From assembly GCA_017391675.1 (NCBI GenBank), contig JAFOXR010000040.1, positions 1 to 64,000 on the forward strand: a stretch of 64,000 nucleotides of DNA, read 5' to 3'. This stretch comes from Muribaculaceae bacterium (GTDB lineage Bacteria; Bacteroidota; Bacteroidia; Bacteroidales; Muribaculaceae). This document shows, piece by piece, positions 35,376 through 43,482 of this stretch (positions are counted from its first letter, which is position 1; every line of letters starts with the position of its first letter). Position numbers and translations under genes: made by a program. Under the pieces are notes generated by a model. The model was not told the DNA's origin and did no database searches. It saw only the letters and a program-made list of their open reading frames with translations.

Positions 35376-38215
35376 TACCATTCCACTCCGTTGTAGTCGC
35401 TTCGCTTGTCGTATTTCAAGTCGCTCAATAGAGAAGACTTCACTGCGATGTGGAAGTTATAGGATTTGTATGGACCCACAGGAACGAAACTGGCACTCAT
35501 GGTGAAGCAGTGCAGGTCGCGTGAGATAGAGCAGTTCATGTAGGCAATCTTCTTCATATCGAAGTTGTAGCTGGCAGAGAAGTTGAAAGCCCAGTTCTTA
35601 GTAGGTCTCACATTTCCCGAGAAGCTCAGGTTCTGCGTCCATTTGCCGTTGTAGTCCATCTTCTTCTTGTTAAATGTCCCGTAGGAGTAATTCACCGAGT
35701 AGTTTACCGATAGGCTCCACGGGAATGCCCAAGGCGTGTAGCCGTCGGCATCGAGCGTTGAGCCATTCTTGCCATTACCCATTTTGTCATGATTGTGGCC
35801 TTCTTCTTCGTTGTTCGGTAAATCGGATCCAGAATTGTTAGGATTATTATTATTTTTATTCTTGTCGTCTTTTTTGTCGTCCTTGTTCTTGCGTTTGAAA
35901 GTGTCGTTGTTGAATGTGTAGGAGAACGATGTGCCTGTACTTGACAGCTTGCCAATACCTTTGCCGGCTTGCAGGCGTGTGCGGTTTACGCGCACAGGGT
36001 TGCCTGCCGAGTTGAGCTGGTAGGTGTATACATCCCATGTGGCGTTAAGGTTAAGATTGAAGCCTTTGGTGAGGCGTAAAAGTATAGATGTATTGATGTT
36101 ACTCCAGTTTAGCGAGTCGGCTGCAAAATTATAGGACTGGCTCACAGTGAAGTTTTCAATAAGAGAAATCTTTTTAACGCCAGTACTGTCGGAGTCGCTT
36201 TTCACCTTCATTTCCAAGTTGTTGGCAAGCGAGTAGCTCACAGTACCGCTTTTGCCCTGGCCTGGCGAACCGAAGATACCATGCTGGAAGTAAGAATATT
36301 TGCGAGTGCGCACTTCACCTGTGTTCTTGTCAGTGTAGGCATAGGTGCCGTAGTATCCCCAGCCAGGAGTACTGAAGTCGGGAGTTGCCGAGAATGATAC
36401 GGTAGGGGTGAGCACATGACGAATCATCTGCACTTTATCTCCCAGAAATTTCATCGGCTTGAAGAAACCGTAGATTTTAGTGTCAAGAGATACACCTCCC
36501 GAGAAGTCGAATACATTATAGAAATTGTAGGTTGTGTCTTGAACTTCAGCCGATGCTGCAGGGTCCCATTGACGGCGTATCTTGCTGCTGTACATGCGGT
36601 CGGTCATGGTGACATTTGGTGTTACATTCAAGTATTTAAGTATGTTGAATGTTGCCGAAATAGGTACTGTGTGACGCATACCGTTTCTCCAGTCCTTGAT
36701 AAGACTTTTCTTGAAGAACTGGTCTTGGTTGGCTGTCAATTGATTCTGGAATACACCGGAATAGGACAGTTTAATTTTCTCGTACCATTTTTCTTCGCCC
36801 ACAGCACGCTTGCGCTTGAACGGAGCTGTTTGCGACATTGTAAGAGTGATATTAGGGAACGATACAGTCAATGTCGAGTCTGATGTGCGTTGGGAGATGT
36901 TGGCAGTAGTAGAGAAACTCCATTTTGAGTTTGGCACACGATAGGTCATGTTTATTGTACTGCTCTTTGTATTCTCGGTAAAGTCGTTGCTGTAATAGCT
37001 TGTGAGGTCATTGCGAGAGTAGCCGCTTGTGGCGAAGTTCACGCTAGCCGAGAATGTCATGTTAGGGTTTGCCTTGGAATCCTGAGTGTGGGTCCAGCCT
37101 ATACGGAAGTTCTTCTGCTTAGAATAGTCTGCTTCACCCTTATCGCCCATTATTGTTGTGATGTAATTGATATTGAAACTACCATTGAACTTGTATCGCT
37201 TGCTGTAGGTGGACTGTGCGTTGATACCCCACGAGCCGCGTGTGTACAGTTCGCCTGTAAGGGACAAGTCAATGTGGTCGTTGAAAGCGAAATAGTATCC
37301 GCCGTTTCTCAAGTAATATCCCCGGCGGTAATCATCACCGAAAGACGGAACAATGATACCGGAAGAATAGTCGCTGGAGAACGGGAAGAAACCGAAAGGC
37401 ACGGCAAGCGGTAGCGGCACATCGGCAAGTACCATGTATACCGGTCCTGTTACGATATTCTTTTTAGGCTTTACTTTTCCTTGAGTAATCTTGAAGTAGA
37501 AGTGAGGGTGCTCGTGGTCGTCGCAAGTGGTGTAGCGGCCGTTCTTGATGTAGTACTCATCGTTTTCCATCTTTTTAGTTTGTCCGCCTGTAAGGTATCC
37601 CTCGCCTTGTTGTGTTATCACATCGGTGATATAGCCTTTCTTGGTCTTGAAGTTGTACTTCATCGTCTTAGAGGCATATTCACCGCTCTTGTCCTTGAAA
37701 ACGGGAGTGCCTGCCATTTCACCGATACTGTCGAGCATACCTTCGGCATCAACAACATTGGTGTTCAGGTCCATGCGAATCTTGTTAGCCGATAGGCTGA
37801 TGTTGCCGTAGTCAATATTGCTTGAACCAAACATGTAGGCATTGTTCTTGCCGATTAGTACAAGTGAGTCCTTTGCCTTGAAATTAACGATGTTGTCCAG
37901 GTCTACTTTTCTCTTGATGAACCGTGACGAGGTGTCGGGTTTCTTTATTGTGATTGAATCATAATTGATTGAGTCGGGCACAATTGCAGCTACCGAGTCG
38001 TCAAGCAATTCGGTAGCAATAGCCTTTATGCTGTCGGCAATAGGCAAACGCATAACATCGTCCTCAGCTTTCTTAAAGGTGGAATCAAGCTTAAGCTCAA
38101 GCCCGTCGGGCTTTTTTGCCTTGTTTTCGGCTGCCAGTTGCCATGATTCAGGCCCAAGTATGCAGGACAATGCTATCGCTAAGAAAAGTATGATATATAT
38201 ACGAGTCTCTCTCAA
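35372..38215 (-). CDS. lptD: LPS-assembly protein LptD homologue
   Basis: A 947-residue outer-membrane protein. A signal peptide or anchor is at residues 5-22. An OstA/LptA-like jelly-roll domain covers about residues 90-250 (IDYGNISLSANKIRMDLN, YITDVITQQGEGYL), with the family motif CDDHEHPHFYF. A large beta-barrel of about 650 residues follows (YMVLADVPLPLAVPFGFFPF marks the start). LptD inserts lipopolysaccharide into the outer leaflet with LptE. Oddity: a hydrophilic Lys/Asp/Asn-rich insert near residue 780 (KKDDKNKNNNNPNNSGSD) and HNHDKMGNG, probably a surface loop. The start lies close to tandem -7 boxes. Confidence 0.87.
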   Translation of the reverse strand: MRETRIYIILFLAIALSCILGPESWQLAAENKAKKPDGLELKLDSTFKKAEDDVMRLPIADSIKAIATELLDDSVAAIVPDSINYDSITIKKPDTSSRFIKRKVDLDNIVNFKAKDSLVLIGKNNAYMFGSSNIDYGNISLSANKIRMDLNTNVVDAEGMLDSIGEMAGTPVFKDKSGEYASKTMKYNFKTKKGYITDVITQQGEGYLTGGQTKKMENDEYYIKNGRYTTCDDHEHPHFYFKITQGKVKPKKNIVTGPVYMVLADVPLPLAVPFGFFPFSSDYSSGIIVPSFGDDYRRGYYLRNGGYYFAFNDHIDLSLTGELYTRGSWGINAQSTYSKRYKFNGSFNINYITTIMGDKGEADYSKQKNFRIGWTHTQDSKANPNMTFSASVNFATSGYSRNDLTSYYSNDFTENTKSSTINMTYRVPNSKWSFSTTANISQRTSDSTLTVSFPNITLTMSQTAPFKRKRAVGEEKWYEKIKLSYSGVFQNQLTANQDQFFKKSLIKDWRNGMRHTVPISATFNILKYLNVTPNVTMTDRMYSSKIRRQWDPAASAEVQDTTYNFYNVFDFSGGVSLDTKIYGFFKPMKFLGDKVQMIRHVLTPTVSFSATPDFSTPGWGYYGTYAYTDKNTGEVRTRKYSYFQHGIFGSPGQGKSGTVSYSLANNLEMKVKSDSDSTGVKKISLIENFTVSQSYNFAADSLNWSNINTSILLRLTKGFNLNLNATWDVYTYQLNSAGNPVRVNRTRLQAGKGIGKLSSTGTSFSYTFNNDTFKRKNKDDKKDDKNKNNNNPNNSGSDLPNNEEEGHNHDKMGNGKNGSTLDADGYTPWAFPWSLSVNYSVNYSYGTFNKKKMDYNGKWTQNLSFSGNVRPTKNWAFNFSASYNFDMKKIAYMNCSISRDLHCFTMSASFVPVGPYKSYNFHIAVKSSLLSDLKYDKRSDYNGVEWY

Positions 38216-38227
38216 TTAGCTTCGTTG

Positions 38228-38247
38228 CAAAAATATCTGCAAAAATA
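38228..38247 (-). promoter_or_regulatory. Tandem -7 boxes upstream of lptD
   Basis: On the minus strand TATTTTTG occurs twice, at 38240-38247 and 38228-38235, 12 bp apart, the nearer one 12 bases before the lptD start. Both match TAnnTTTG exactly. No TTG box is seen at the right distance, so which one is used cannot be told. Confidence 0.5.
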
Positions 38248-38313
38248 CACAATTACATTCATTTGAGCATAAGAATACCCCAATTTTAATGCGTTATTAC
38301 AATATAAAAACTA

Positions 38314-39267
38314 TTAAATGGAATTAACTACCTTCTCGCCGCTGATGAATTGGCGTACATTTTCAACAGCAGTATTCATTAAGCGTTGTCTTGCTTCGGT
38401 GGTAGCCCATGCAATGTGTGGTGTGATATAACAGTTCTTTGCGCTTAGCAGAGGGTTGTCGGTCTTCGCTGGTTCAACTGTGAGAACATCGGTCCCGAAA
38501 GCTGCCAGTTCATTATTGTTGAGGGCGTCGGCGAGTTGCTGTTCGTTTATGAGCGGTCCGCGTCCTGTGTTGATGAGTATGGCAGAGCGTTTCATCAGTT
38601 TAAGCGTTTTGCTGTTAATCATTTCTTTGGTATTCTCGGTGAGAGGGCAGTGCAGACTGATCACATCGGCTTCCGAAAGCATATCTTCCATAGAGCAAGC
38701 CTTAATACCTTGCGGCAATTCCGATTGTGGTTTAGATGTCACAGCCAGTACATTCATGCCGAAAGCTAAAGCAATTCTAGCTACAGCCATTCCTATGTTT
38801 CCGAGTCCCGCAATGCCCATATTTTTGCCTGCAAGTTCTATTATTGGGCTATTCCAGTAGCAGAAGTCGGGGTTAGCGCTCCATTTTCCGCTTTTAGCTT
38901 CCTCGGCATATTGAGCAATTCCGTTTGTGATGTTGAGCAAGTGAGCGAAAACCATTTGAGCTACCGATGCTGTGCTGTAGGCAGGAATATTGGTAACTGT
39001 TATGCCTAGTTCGTGAGCTGCGTCAATGTCCACCACATTATATCCAGTGGCAAGCACTCCTATGTATTTAAGTGCAGGACATGCTTTCATGATGTCCTTG
39101 CTGATGATAACCTTATTGGTGAGGATAATGGGGGAGTCGCCAATGCGCGAGATTGTATCATTAGGACTTGTGCGATCATAAACTATTACATCGCCTAATT
39201 CGTTTAATCCGTTCCAACTTAAATCACCCGGATTAAGTGTATATCCGTCAAGAACTACAATTTTCAT
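38314..39267 (-). CDS. D-2-hydroxyacid dehydrogenase (glycerate dehydrogenase-like)
   Basis: A 317-residue NAD-dependent enzyme. The Rossmann motif is GLGNIGMAVARIALAFGMNV (about residues 150-170). Catalytic residues are the arginine in LINTGRGPLINE, the glutamate in LTVEPAKTDNP and the histidine in TPHIAWAT. It reduces a 2-keto acid such as hydroxypyruvate; the exact substrate is not settled by sequence, but HprA-like glycerate dehydrogenase is the closest pattern. The ATG at 39267 is preferred to the TTG two codons upstream. It stands alone. Confidence 0.9.
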   Translation of the reverse strand: MKIVVLDGYTLNPGDLSWNGLNELGDVIVYDRTSPNDTISRIGDSPIILTNKVIISKDIMKACPALKYIGVLATGYNVVDIDAAHELGITVTNIPAYSTASVAQMVFAHLLNITNGIAQYAEEAKSGKWSANPDFCYWNSPIIELAGKNMGIAGLGNIGMAVARIALAFGMNVLAVTSKPQSELPQGIKACSMEDMLSEADVISLHCPLTENTKEMINSKTLKLMKRSAILINTGRGPLINEQQLADALNNNELAAFGTDVLTVEPAKTDNPLLSAKNCYITPHIAWATTEARQRLMNTAVENVRQFISGEKVVNSI

Positions 39268-39300
39268 ATACAAAAAGTATTAGAAAGATTCATTAAGATA

Positions 39301-39308
39301 CAAAAATA
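39301..39308 (-). promoter_or_regulatory. Candidate -7 box for the hydroxyacid dehydrogenase gene
   Basis: CAAAAATA on the plus strand is TATTTTTG on the minus strand, an exact -7 match, 33 bases before the start codon. Confidence 0.45.
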
Positions 39309-39320
39309 GGAAAAATGAAG

Positions 39321-39336
39321 TTTTTTTGAAATTTTT
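39321..39336 (+). repeat. 16-bp element shared by both ECF sigma leaders (copy 2)
   Basis: TTTTTTTGAAATTTTT, identical to 28551-28566, 66 bases before the ATG at 39403. In this leader the shared GTC is part of GCGTCTAA (39369-39376), which resembles ECF-type -10 elements, and GTAGAAA follows. Confidence 0.6.
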
Positions 39337-39402
39337 ATTGATAATTTTGAAAGGAATTAATAATTGTTGCGTCTAAAGGTGTAGAAACTTAATAAAAATG
39401 GG

Positions 39403-39885
39403 ATGGACAGTAAAGAATTAGAGTTTACAAAAATGGTGGAAGCCTATAAGCAGACTATATATAAGGTTTGCTACTTCTACTCAAAAGACACCGATGAAGT
39501 AAATGACTTATTTCAAGAAGTGCTTATAAACTTGTGGAAGGGATTTGACTCTTTTAGAGGGGATAGTAATATTAAAACATGGATTTGGCGCGTGAGTTTG
39601 AATACTTGTAACACACAAGAGCGAAAAAAGAAAAGTAATGTGTCAACTATTCCACTTACAATGGATATTGACCTTTATAATGATACTGATGTGAAGAGTA
39701 AACAAATTCAAATGCTATATAATCGCATCAATCGTCTGGAAATGTTTGATAGGGCTATTATTTTGCTGTGGTTGGAAAATATGAGCTATCAAGATATTGC
39801 CGATGTTATGGGACTTACGGTAGCAAATGTTACCACACGATTATTCCGTATTAAGGAACAGCTTAAATCAATGACTAATAATTAA
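39403..39885 (+). CDS. ECF-type RNA polymerase sigma factor (second)
   Basis: A 160-residue sigma-70 family protein with region 2 (YKQTIYKVCYFYSKDTDEVNDLFQEVLINLWKGF in pieces: DEVNDLFQEVLINLWKG) and the melting segment FRGDSNIKTWIWRVSLNTC, then region 4 as a helix-turn-helix (AIILLWLENMSYQDIADVMGLTVANVTTRL in pieces: MSYQDIADVMGLTVANV). Unlike the first sigma gene, it is not followed by a FecR-like anti-sigma or receptor but by a four-helix membrane protein 12 bases downstream. Confidence 0.93.
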   Translation: MDSKELEFTKMVEAYKQTIYKVCYFYSKDTDEVNDLFQEVLINLWKGFDSFRGDSNIKTWIWRVSLNTCNTQERKKKSNVSTIPLTMDIDLYNDTDVKSKQIQMLYNRINRLEMFDRAIILLWLENMSYQDIADVMGLTVANVTTRLFRIKEQLKSMTNN

Positions 39886-39897
39886 TTTTTACACGCT

Positions 39898-40479
39898 ATG
39901 GAAGAATCATTGGAAATGAAAGAATTGCAGGAACTTAGAGAACAGTTCTGCCTTATAAATGAAAAGCTAGAGAAGCAAGTTATAATAAATGAAGCGCTTA
40001 TAAAGGAATCAATGAAGAAGAAATTGTCATATATAAACAGGACTTATAAAATGTATGTTTGGGCACTTGTGATAACAACTCCGTTGTTGATAGCATTACT
40101 GGCATTGCATAAAGCCTCATTGGGACTGTGGATATTTATAGTAGTCGCATTACTAGTAGAGTTTTTCTTGAATAGTAGACTGTATCGTAAATTGAATACA
40201 AAGGATTTAATGTCACTAGGACATGTTGAAGCTGTAGAAAGGGTTGCAGTCTTTAAGAAAAACTATAAGAAGATAACCATAGCGATGCTTGTTCCTGCAA
40301 TGGTACTGTTTGTATCGTTTATAGGATTGGTTTCCGATTACAGATTTGATATGGGTACGGTGATATATTACTCAATATTCATTGTAATAGCATTGACCTA
40401 TGAATTTGTGCGAAGTAAAAAGATGTTTTTGAAACTTGATAGCGTATTGAAGCAGATTAAGGAACTGCGAGGAGAGTAA
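39898..40479 (+). CDS. Unrecognised four-helix membrane protein, candidate anti-sigma factor
   Basis: A 193-residue protein I do not recognise. Residues 1-48 are a charged amphipathic segment with coiled-coil character (EMKELQELREQFCLINEKLE). Four transmembrane helices follow, at about residues 52-70, 74-90, 125-145 and 155-172. Between helices 2 and 3 is a charged loop (YRKLNTKDLMSLGHVEAVER), and the C-terminus is again a charged helix (KLDSVLKQIKELRGE). No catalytic motif is seen. Its place directly after an ECF sigma gene suggests that it controls that factor through its cytoplasmic N-terminus; this is inference. Confidence 0.8.
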   Translation: MEESLEMKELQELREQFCLINEKLEKQVIINEALIKESMKKKLSYINRTYKMYVWALVITTPLLIALLALHKASLGLWIFIVVALLVEFFLNSRLYRKLNTKDLMSLGHVEAVERVAVFKKNYKKITIAMLVPAMVLFVSFIGLVSDYRFDMGTVIYYSIFIVIALTYEFVRSKKMFLKLDSVLKQIKELRGE

Positions 40480-40494
40480 TTAATGACTGAATAA

Positions 40495-40529
40495 AATACG
40501 CTCGGAGATGCATCATCTCCGAGCGTATT
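40495..40529. terminator. Terminator between the sigma unit and the glucosaminidase gene
   Basis: AATACGCTCGGAGATG pairs perfectly over 16 bp with CATCTCCGAGCGTATT around CAT. On the minus strand it is followed by TTATT, giving a good U-tract for the glucosaminidase gene; on the plus strand GTTTA follows. It lies 15 bases after the membrane-protein stop. Confidence 0.88.
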
Positions 40530-40551
40530 GTTTATAGAATGCAATATGCTG

Positions 40552-42894
40552 TTACTTAACAGCGATTTTTGCAGATATGTTCTTCCCGTTTTCTAGCGTT
40601 GCTAGGGCAACATAAATGCCGCTTTCGATATCATCAAGGCTGATGCTACCGGTATTGCTGCTTGCAGCAACGGCACCGGTCATTGTGATAAGGCGCAATT
40701 GAGCATTTTCGCTTCTGCACACGATAACCGAATTGTCTTTCACAGCTATGCTTGCTTCAGTTTCTTGAGCCATACTGTCGATACCCACCGATGCGTTAGG
40801 AGCAGGAGCATTGCCCGATTTGTAGTAAGCAAGACCTTGGCCTTGAGTTAGCACCCATGCTTCTGCATAGTTAGAACCTGCATTGGTAACAACACCACCT
40901 GCGAGATTTGTATTGCGGTAACTGCCTAGACCATTGCTAGGATATGCCCCCACTGCAGTACCGTTAGCCCAACCAGCAGTTACATCATATAGACGCATTG
41001 CGCCTTCATCTAGGGTTGCTGTTGTGTTAGTAAGGTAAACGGCTGTCATTAGGTAATTCTTTCCGTTGTAGGTGAATGTGTCAAAACCGTTGCCGTCTTT
41101 GCTTGTTTCATTCGAAGTCAAAGAGTATAGCACAGTTCCTGCGGTGTTAACCATAGTAGGCAGAATGCCACGGCCATCAACATGGTATCCACCGCTTACA
41201 GGGATAACGCGTGTGCTTGTACCGGAGCTAAGACCAGTGCTGATTGTTTTCTTAGACCAAGAACCGTTAGTGCGAGTGTATTCAGTGATAACACCAGAAG
41301 AGTTGCCTGTTACAAGACGAAGAGTTCCGCTAAGAGTTCCTGCCACACCAAGGCAGTCGCCAGCGCGTTCGGTTACTTGAGTGCTGTAAAGCAGGGTAGG
41401 AGCTGCATTGTCATTAGCCCATTGGTAGAAACGCAATTCTCCACCGCTAGAAGTTGTAACAAGGTTGCAGGCAATGATACCGCCGTCAATGCATTTGATG
41501 TCACATAGCTGGTATGCAGTGCCAGTGATAACGCTTGCAGGTACTTGCAAATCCTTGTAATATATGCCGGAACGGGCATCTAGAACTCTCACTTCGCAGT
41601 TGTTATATATGCAGTAAATGTTGCCATTGGCATAGTCGAAGTTGCGCACATTTTTTATCCACTCATAGTTGGAGCTTAGACCTGCAGTCTCGCTTAAGTT
41701 CCAGCCTTCGGTAAATGAAAGGGCAGGAATCGTTTGCGAATCGGTAATAGTGGCCTTGCACGCGATTTCAATGCGCACTTTATCAGCGCCAGTACCGCTT
41801 TGAACAGCTACATAGCTCTCGTAGTTACCGGCATCTTTAGAGGTGTCCAGAGTAATGGTCAATGTACCTCCGGTGTATGCGTTCCAGTTGCTTGAATTAA
41901 CTTTGAACGCCGAAGAAGCCGAGTTGAATGTCATTTCAGTGGTGATATTTGTTCCAGTGATTGTGACAGTTTGTGATGGTGCAGTTCCTCCCTTAACGGC
42001 GTTGAAATTCAGTTCCATTTTGCTTGCCTTTATAGTTGGAACTGTAGTGTTCTCTGTGATAGTGGCAGAGCACTGGATTTCAATGCGTGTACTACCGCTT
42101 TGTACAGCAATGTAACCTGAGTAAGAACCAACAGCTTTAGAAGTGTCAAGTGTGATAGTCATAGTTCCACCCTTGTAGTTATCCCAGTTACTGGTTGTAA
42201 CTTTGAATGCCGATGAAGAAGTGTTGTATGAAATTTGACTTGACAGATTAGTGCCAGTGATAGTGATTGTTTGCGATGGCGCAGCTGCTCCTTGCACAGC
42301 AGAGAAACTCAAATTCATTGAGCTTGCTTTCAAAGAGGGCTCGGGCATTGCGAATGCCATCATTTCTTTATATTTTTTGACGATTTGTGTGCCATAGGTT
42401 GATACCGATGACCATTTACCCCCTAAGTCTTCCCAGTTAGGAGCAGAACCGCGAGTGACATACTTGAAACGGTTGTCCAAAAGTGTTTCACCGCTAGGTA
42501 TTGCTTTTGTGCAGGCATAAGCGTACAAGTGCTGTATTTGAGCTGTTACGCCGGCTTTGATGGTGGCAAAAGATTCTCCTTTTTTACCTAGAGATGTAAC
42601 GCCTAGTCCGCAGTAATTGTGCTGGTCGGGTGTAACGGCAGTGCCGTCGTCAAACTTGAACCAGCCAGTTTCGATAATAGACTGGCATAAAGCGATGTCA
42701 CCACGGATTCCGTAGATTTTTCCCACAGCGATAAATTGCTCGGCAATTTCGCGGTCAAACGAACTGTTTTTTGATTTTACAAACTCATACATTCGGTCCA
42801 CTGTAGCCTGTTGTGTACCAAGTATTGGTGTAGCGGCCGATGTGTAAACGATAGAAAGGCAACACATAACGATTGCCAATAAGATTTTCTTCAT
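40552..42894 (-). CDS. Secreted glucosaminidase with two Ig-like repeats and a sorting-like C-terminus
   Basis: A 780-residue exported protein. Signal peptide 1-20. Residues 25-180 are a glucosaminidase domain of the peptidoglycan hydrolase type, with the predicted catalytic E75 in QSIIETGWF and NYCGLG after it. Two near-identical Ig-like repeats follow at 188-281 and 288-384 (PSQTITITGTNL, SNW-x-Y-x-GGT-TITLDTSK). Residues about 390-700 are a propeller-like region of unknown type. The last 70 residues (RLITMTGAVAAS, SGIYVALA, KIAVK) resemble a type IX secretion sorting domain. It probably cleaves cell-wall glycan outside the cell. Confidence 0.82.
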   Translation of the reverse strand: MKKILLAIVMCCLSIVYTSAATPILGTQQATVDRMYEFVKSKNSSFDREIAEQFIAVGKIYGIRGDIALCQSIIETGWFKFDDGTAVTPDQHNYCGLGVTSLGKKGESFATIKAGVTAQIQHLYAYACTKAIPSGETLLDNRFKYVTRGSAPNWEDLGGKWSSVSTYGTQIVKKYKEMMAFAMPEPSLKASSMNLSFSAVQGAAAPSQTITITGTNLSSQISYNTSSSAFKVTTSNWDNYKGGTMTITLDTSKAVGSYSGYIAVQSGSTRIEIQCSATITENTTVPTIKASKMELNFNAVKGGTAPSQTVTITGTNITTEMTFNSASSAFKVNSSNWNAYTGGTLTITLDTSKDAGNYESYVAVQSGTGADKVRIEIACKATITDSQTIPALSFTEGWNLSETAGLSSNYEWIKNVRNFDYANGNIYCIYNNCEVRVLDARSGIYYKDLQVPASVITGTAYQLCDIKCIDGGIIACNLVTTSSGGELRFYQWANDNAAPTLLYSTQVTERAGDCLGVAGTLSGTLRLVTGNSSGVITEYTRTNGSWSKKTISTGLSSGTSTRVIPVSGGYHVDGRGILPTMVNTAGTVLYSLTSNETSKDGNGFDTFTYNGKNYLMTAVYLTNTTATLDEGAMRLYDVTAGWANGTAVGAYPSNGLGSYRNTNLAGGVVTNAGSNYAEAWVLTQGQGLAYYKSGNAPAPNASVGIDSMAQETEASIAVKDNSVIVCRSENAQLRLITMTGAVAASSNTGSISLDDIESGIYVALATLENGKNISAKIAVK

Positions 42895-42930
42895 ATAGGT
42901 TAATAGTTTTGTTTTTGCTTCAATATATGT

Positions 42931-43476
42931 TTATGGTGTTCCGAAAAGTTTTGTCAGCTCATCAAATCGAGCTATTGTACCGTTCCCGAAACGGCTCATG
43001 TCCTGTCGCACCTTTTCAATGGGCTTTGCTGGGCATATGCGTGATTTAGAAAAGAACTTGTCGGCATAGCACACCAGTTTTTCCTCAACGGTTGTGGGTA
43101 GCATGTCACGATGTGGCAAGGGTAGACCTTGTTGTTCTATTTCTTCCTTGGTGAGTCCTGCGCCAGTGTGGTGCTCGCACACTAGTGCATGCTTATGAAG
43201 TCCCATGCTGTCCAGCAGTTCTCTTCCCAGATATCCGTGGCATATATAAGGCATGTTGCCATGGCAGTGTATTGAAGGCGCATCAGTCTTGAATATTCCG
43301 ATGTCGTGAAGCATTGCCGATTCATAGACAAAGTCCCGGTCAATGTTCAGCTCCGGGTGACGGCTTGCGATAGCCGAAGCCAATTCGGCTACCTGTCTGC
43401 TATGCTCAACGAGCAAGTTGTATCCGTCGCTCCCCGGAGTGTAGAACTTCTGTATTATTGAAATGTAGTCTATCAC
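42931..43476 (-). CDS. HD-domain phosphohydrolase
   Basis: A 181-residue protein with the HD metal site: H in VEHSRQVAELA, HD in AMLHDIGIF, then HCHG and CEHHTGAG. This is an HDIG-type domain similar to those that hydrolyse nucleotides or cyclic dinucleotides; the substrate cannot be told. It starts six bases after ilvE ends, so the two are co-transcribed. Confidence 0.88.
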   Translation of the reverse strand: MIDYISIIQKFYTPGSDGYNLLVEHSRQVAELASAIASRHPELNIDRDFVYESAMLHDIGIFKTDAPSIHCHGNMPYICHGYLGRELLDSMGLHKHALVCEHHTGAGLTKEEIEQQGLPLPHRDMLPTTVEEKLVCYADKFFSKSRICPAKPIEKVRQDMSRFGNGTIARFDELTKLFGTP

Positions 43477-43482
43477 TACTTG

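Noticed and set aside
36416-36883. Long plus-strand open frames opposite lptD (36416-36883, 37088-37414, 37481-37795)
   Set aside because: All are antisense to the conserved LptD frame, show no family similarity and no start context; they reflect codon bias of the real gene.
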